NCBI RefSeq assembly: GCF_001653235.2
Contig: NC_035791.1
Location: 1,488,001-1,552,000 of the forward strand
Length of the DNA stretch: 64,000 nt
DNA from: Pochonia chlamydosporia 170
Lineage: Eukaryota; Ascomycota; Sordariomycetes; Hypocreales; Clavicipitaceae
Direction: 5' to 3'
Shown piece after piece: positions 59,801-64,000 of the stretch (its first letter is position 1; every line of letters begins with the position of its first letter). The position numbers were made by a program, and so were the translations under genes. The notes below the pieces were generated by a model. That model made no database searches, had not been told where the DNA came from, and was given only the letters and a program-made list of their open reading frames with translations.

Positions 59801-62800
59801 CGCAAGAGCCATCGTCCATCGCTGGGACTAGTGAGGACCAGCTGGTGAAACCCTACCTCAAGGTACTCCGTTTAGAGTTCGAAATCATGCCTGGTGGTCT
59901 TGGTCACCTTCCGTTCTGTATAATAGCAGCCAGCTATCGTCTCACGGAAGCAAGGAGTACCATCAAACAGCTGGTCAGAACGCGTCGTTGCCTGGGCTAG
60001 GAAGATCTGAATCAATAGTGAGAGCATTCAAAGCGCCCTTGGCGTGTAGGATCGTCCGTCGTCACCGACATACATCCACACGCATGTCTTTCCAAGACAA
60101 AGTGGGATTCAAATTCGGATTTCACGATGTCCACCTTTGGGGGCGCAATTAACCCAACAGAGAAGGCCGATCCGTGACGGGTGATCATTGGCACATTTCG
60201 CACTCCATGTTCGACAGAGGGTGATTTACAAATTAAACACACTAGTTATTCAGCTCATCAACATGGTTGTGGAATGCCGTCTCTTTTAGAGGCTGTAATA
60301 GCTGAAGCCAACTCCAGCTCATCCATTGTACTGTAACAGCGGGTTTAAAAAACACTCCTATTATGGACGAACTCGCCATCAAATCTCCTCAACGGAAGCC
60401 GGTTCGTCGGGTCGACCACTGGGTTCTAGCACACAGCCTGTCATGTCTCAGGGTGGCAGAGCAACTACAGAAACACCAGGCCTTCGGACAGGTACTCCGA
60501 GGGTACAACGAAAAATCCGCTCTTTTGTACCATCTAGGTCATCAGATTGAGAGTTCCTACAGGTTATTTTCAGGTAGCGACGTTGACAACAACGCTAGCG
60601 GCAGGTCGGAAGAAGCCATGGTCTTGCGCAATCAGCCCTCTTCTCTTCGCCGGTTGTCGGCGCCAGCCAGCATCCATCACATTTCCATTCGAGCTGAAGC
60701 AACTATCACCTGTGCTCTGCCGTAAGTGGCAGTCCAGTGGCCGGACTTATCGAACCTGTTTAGAAAGCGGTCTTGGTGAAACATGCGGAAGCGAACAGAT
60801 TGTTTCCCAAGCATGGAGGTTGTGAAAGACTCATATGCCAAGGGCAAATAGACATTTACATTGGCAGTCCTCCATACTCTGCACTCAACATCAACCTGGA
60901 TGGCTTCGAGGCGATGGTGCTGAAGACACAACTGGACCCATGACTCGACAGGGGCCATGAAAAGCGGGGAGGTCACCTTCAAAGAAAAAAAAACGTGCCT
61001 CTGTGGGCTCGTTTAGTCGCCCATTGTCCTTGTCTACAGAGAGGAAAGCGTGGTGTACATGGTACTGTGCGCAATGTACTTTGCAGCCAGGGCCGATGTT
61101 GTCAGCCTGATCCAAGGCCGAGGAGGACCATGTACTGGTATTTCCGCCTCGCAGTGGATTGCTCCAGTCGCCGTGCGAGCCGTCGCCATGTTTCGCGTCC
61201 CAAGCTTACTGCCAGTCCTCCCGCTGCGTCCGCTCGTGGATGTGGACTTGGAAAAGAGTGAGTGAATGAAATGGTGGGCAGGGCCCACGATGAACGTTTC
61301 CAATGGACAAAACCGAACAGGGAAGCAAGGTGATGATGTGCTAGGCAGAGCCCGGTGGGCTTTTGTCAATTGTCACGTTTTGTGGACGGTGGATGTTGCA
61401 GAGAATCGCATTTCAACCAGATGCTGTTCTTACAGAGGGGAACTTCGAACAGGACAGTGCCCAGCTCGATGGGTGGAAAATGGCGAGAGAGCATAACAGG
61501 CAAGGACGAGTGCAACGAGCACAAAGACGGGCTAGACGGCGTGGCATCCGGTGAATCTGCGCTGGCCTGGCCCTTGATGAAGTCTGGTCCAGGTTGCCCC
61601 CAGTCTGCTGCAGGTTGGTGGGCAGTGGCGGTTGGTGGTTCAAGCTGGGGTGGGCAAGGAATGCATCCGCGCACAGAGCAGGGCATCGAACATATTGATG
61701 CATGACCAGGCCGGCCGAGTTCGCTCCACCTGCTGGGGCCGGTTGGCGCTTGGTTGACGCTTGACGACGCTTGAAGGGGGGCATGGCGCTGTAATCGGCC
61801 GGGGGTGGAGGAGTGGAGGGACGAAGTGGTGAGTGAGTGGATGTCATGATGATGGGCTCTCCACAGAGCCAACAATGGACAAGGAGTGATTGATGGATGA
61901 GTGAGGTGGAAGACTGGAAACGAGACCAGCCAGAGAAGAGGAGCACACCAGACTGGATATGAAATTCCAGCACAGGATGGGGCGAACGAACAGGCTGGCT
62001 GACGCTTTGGAGGATTTCCGCCCAGAGGCAGAAGGCCATCAATGGTTCCAGTCGAAATTGTACCAGGGCGGACTCGGCCAACGAGGACATCGACATCGAA
62101 GTACTTGGCTTGACCAGCGCCAACAACAGCAAGGACACAGTACCAACGGCACCACCAGACCAGACCAGACATGACCCCTCCTCCTCCTCCGCTTTCTGCA
62201 ATTCCATTCCATTACATAAAAGCGACCAAGTCCCTTCTGCGGTCCAAGTCCCTCCATGCCACCAAACTGCTATCATAGATCCAGATCCAGCACCGATTTA
62301 GAGGGCAACAATTGCATCTTGTTCCTCGCTGTATCCTGGGGGACAAAGCATTTGTGTTCCTGTCAAGCCTGCGCTTGCTTGTTCTTCCCCACGTTTCCTC
62401 TCAACTAACTAACTGCCTTTTCCTGGCACCAGCAGCCGCCACAGACGCGCCGTCAGCTTCCTCATCTGCACTGGGGTCGACTTAATTTTTTTTTTCGCTC
62501 GCTCTTCCCCTCTTCTCGTCAAGTTGTTGGTGCTTCCCCGGCTCAGTTCCCACGCTACACCAACTTATCTACCAAGCAAAATCCTCCCCGTTATCACAAC
62601 GACGCACAAACTCCCGGCTTCCTCCTATCGCTGCATTGTTTGTTGCCCCGGACCCTGATACTTTTGTTTGCCTTACCAACAATTCGGTTTCTTCCGGCTT
62701 CACTTGACGATCTACTATCGTCACTCAGCACCGTTTTGTTTTTCCTGAAACCGGGGCGCTTGCCGCACCGCGGCTGTCATCTTAGAGGCCCTGCGCCGCG

Positions 62801-62810
62801 ACCCTAAGGA
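56851..62810. other. 6-kb gene-poor region upstream of the bZIP gene
   Basis: The flanking genes diverge. No open frame shows a recognisable family. The longest, on the minus strand at 61366-62276, are two overlapping frames of low-complexity sequence. The last 500 bases are strongly pyrimidine-rich (62300-62760, with a T run at 62485-62495) and fit a promoter and leader for the bZIP gene. No transposon, tRNA or repeat array was seen. Confidence 0.45.
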
Positions 62811-64000
62811 ATGGCCGAAGAGATGTCCATCGATAACAAGCCCAACCCTCCCCGCGACGAGTCTGACGACTCTGTCGATTCAACTCCCGAAAGAGAGCAA
62901 AACGCCTCTGCACCCGTCTCTGGTAACAGCAACAATGCTGTCCAAGACGCCCAGCAGCCGAAGCGGAAGGGTGGTCGCAAACCGGTGAGTGATGAGACAT
63001 TGTCTGCGCATTATCTGCAAATACCCCTCCACCTCAGCTTCTCACAGCTACGATTATGATTCACCTCACCTAAGGACTACTGCTGTAGCCGTCACCATTG
63101 TCACATCTTTGTGTGTTTGGGTTTCCCGTCACTTGCCTCTCTCCCTGCACATCTGAGAAGTTCTCGTCACTTTTCAACACAACACACCGTCTTTCACAAT
63201 TCTACCTCCGCACAACTCACTACGAGCTGCAACAACCTCCCAACTCGTTTTATGCCGGAATTCGACAAATTGCTGACACAACGACTCAAAGATCTATGCT
63301 ACTTCAGAGGAGCGCAAGCAGCGCAACCGGCAGGCACAGGCTGCGTTCCGTGAGCGCCGGACTGAGTACATCAAACAGCTTGAGGAGACTATTCGGGTAC
63401 ACGAATCCAACTTGCACAACCTCCAATCCGCTCATCGCAATGCCGCCGACGAATGCTTGATGCTTCGGTATAAGAACTCGCTGCTTGAGCGAATTCTTCT
63501 CGAGAAAGGTCATTCCTTTCCAGCACTGACACCCTAGTAAGACGATTGATGAAGTTAACATGGGTTGTTTGAATAGGCATCGATGTTCAGGCCGAATTGC
63601 AAGCCAAGGCCGACAGTCCCAATCTCGGGCCTGCGCATGTTCCCCAGAACATGGTGCAACCGCCTCCAATTCAGAGACCTATCATGAATCGTCAGCATCA
63701 CAATCGGAAGTCAAACTCTAGCATTGCCCCGAAACTAGAGCCAGGATCCGGCTTACAAGCTCACAAATCCGCCACCTCTCCTAAGAACCGTCCCACGCCA
63801 TCATCCCACTCCAACTCACCCAGCAATGGCGGTTCAAACTTTTCTCCTGCCCCGTCTGACAGCGCTTCCATGCGAGGCTCCATCTCGGGGCTTGCTCGTC
63901 AACAACTCTCTCTTGGCGGTGCTGCTCAGCCTTCTCGAACCTCTTTGCTGCAATCTGGTACACCCCGCAGTGTCGCCGGTGCGGGAGCCTCCTTTTACCC
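62811..64000 (+). CDS. bZIP transcription factor (3' end beyond the window)
   Basis: Exons 62811-62984, 63292-63508 and 63577 to the edge give at least 271 residues; the gene continues past 64000. Residues 1-58 are acidic/Ser-rich and end in KRKGGRKP. The basic region is SEERKQRNRQAQAAFRERR with the fungal AP-1 signature N70-x2-A-Q-x2-F-R78. A leucine zipper-like helix follows (YIKQLEETIRVHESNLHNLQ, then LRYKNSLLERILLEKG). The remainder is Ser/Pro-rich. Intron 1 is 307 bp, pyrimidine-rich, and ends CTCAAAG, an uncommon acceptor. Intron 2 is 68 bp with a weak GTCATT donor. The protein is a nuclear DNA-binding dimer. AP-1-like sites are expected targets, but I cannot name the orthologue. Confidence 0.87.

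Noticed and set aside
61366..62276. Two overlapping minus-strand frames of 268 and 287 codons
   Set aside because: Both are low-complexity, read the same DNA in different frames, show no domain or signal, and lie in a repeat-poor promoter region. No splice partner was found.

Overview
The window is nuclear DNA of a filamentous ascomycete, most likely a Sordariomycete of the order Hypocreales. Genes carry many short introns (about 50-150 bp, GTRNGT donors, CTRAC-like branch points). The gene set is typical of moulds: an mpaB-type oxygenase, a Rua1-type regulator, GPI-anchored wall repeats, an Stm1-like protein and an AP-1-like bZIP. I place the order by overall resemblance only; no rRNA, tRNA, virus, transposon or CRISPR array was recognised.

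Layout. 0.9-1.9 kb: myosin regulatory light chain-like EF-hand gene. 4.3-6.9 kb: TPR/J-domain co-chaperone, followed in frame after its UGA by an unexpected 98-codon acidic and hydrophobic extension. 7.2-9.3 kb: MED10 and a short-chain dehydrogenase, both minus. 10.7-11.9 kb: a transcription-factor-like protein lacking a zinc cluster. 12.5-14.8 kb: a GPI-anchored wall protein with 168-bp tandem repeats. 17.1-22.0 kb: an MFS transporter with an apparent reading-frame break, and ARP8 of the INO80 complex, both minus. 22.9-24.5 kb: mpaB-type oxygenase. 25.4-26.1 kb: proline-rich protein. 28.3-29.9 kb: LEU2. 36.2-38.2 kb: Rua1-type regulator. 44.9-47.3 kb: PHD-finger protein. 48.5-50.1 kb: Stm1-like ribosome/RNA-binding protein. 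51.7-52.1 kb: small secreted protein. 53.1-53.9 kb: LIM-type zinc protein. 54.6-56.9 kb: conserved-looking nuclear protein of unknown role. 62.8 kb to the right edge: a bZIP factor cut by the window.

The genes do not form one pathway or an obvious secondary-metabolite cluster. They are mainly housekeeping (INO80, Mediator, leucine synthesis, chaperone, translation, cytokinesis) mixed with regulators and surface or secreted proteins. Three gene-poor stretches of about 6 kb lie directly 5' of the Rua1-type, PHD-finger and bZIP genes, as if these regulators have very long promoters or leaders.

The most interesting signals are the DnaJ post-stop extension, the frame break in the MFS gene, the strongly synonymously diverged wall-protein repeats, and very small coding exons, including one that carries only the start codon. 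Exon coordinates come from reading splice signals and keeping the reading frame; none has been tested against transcripts.
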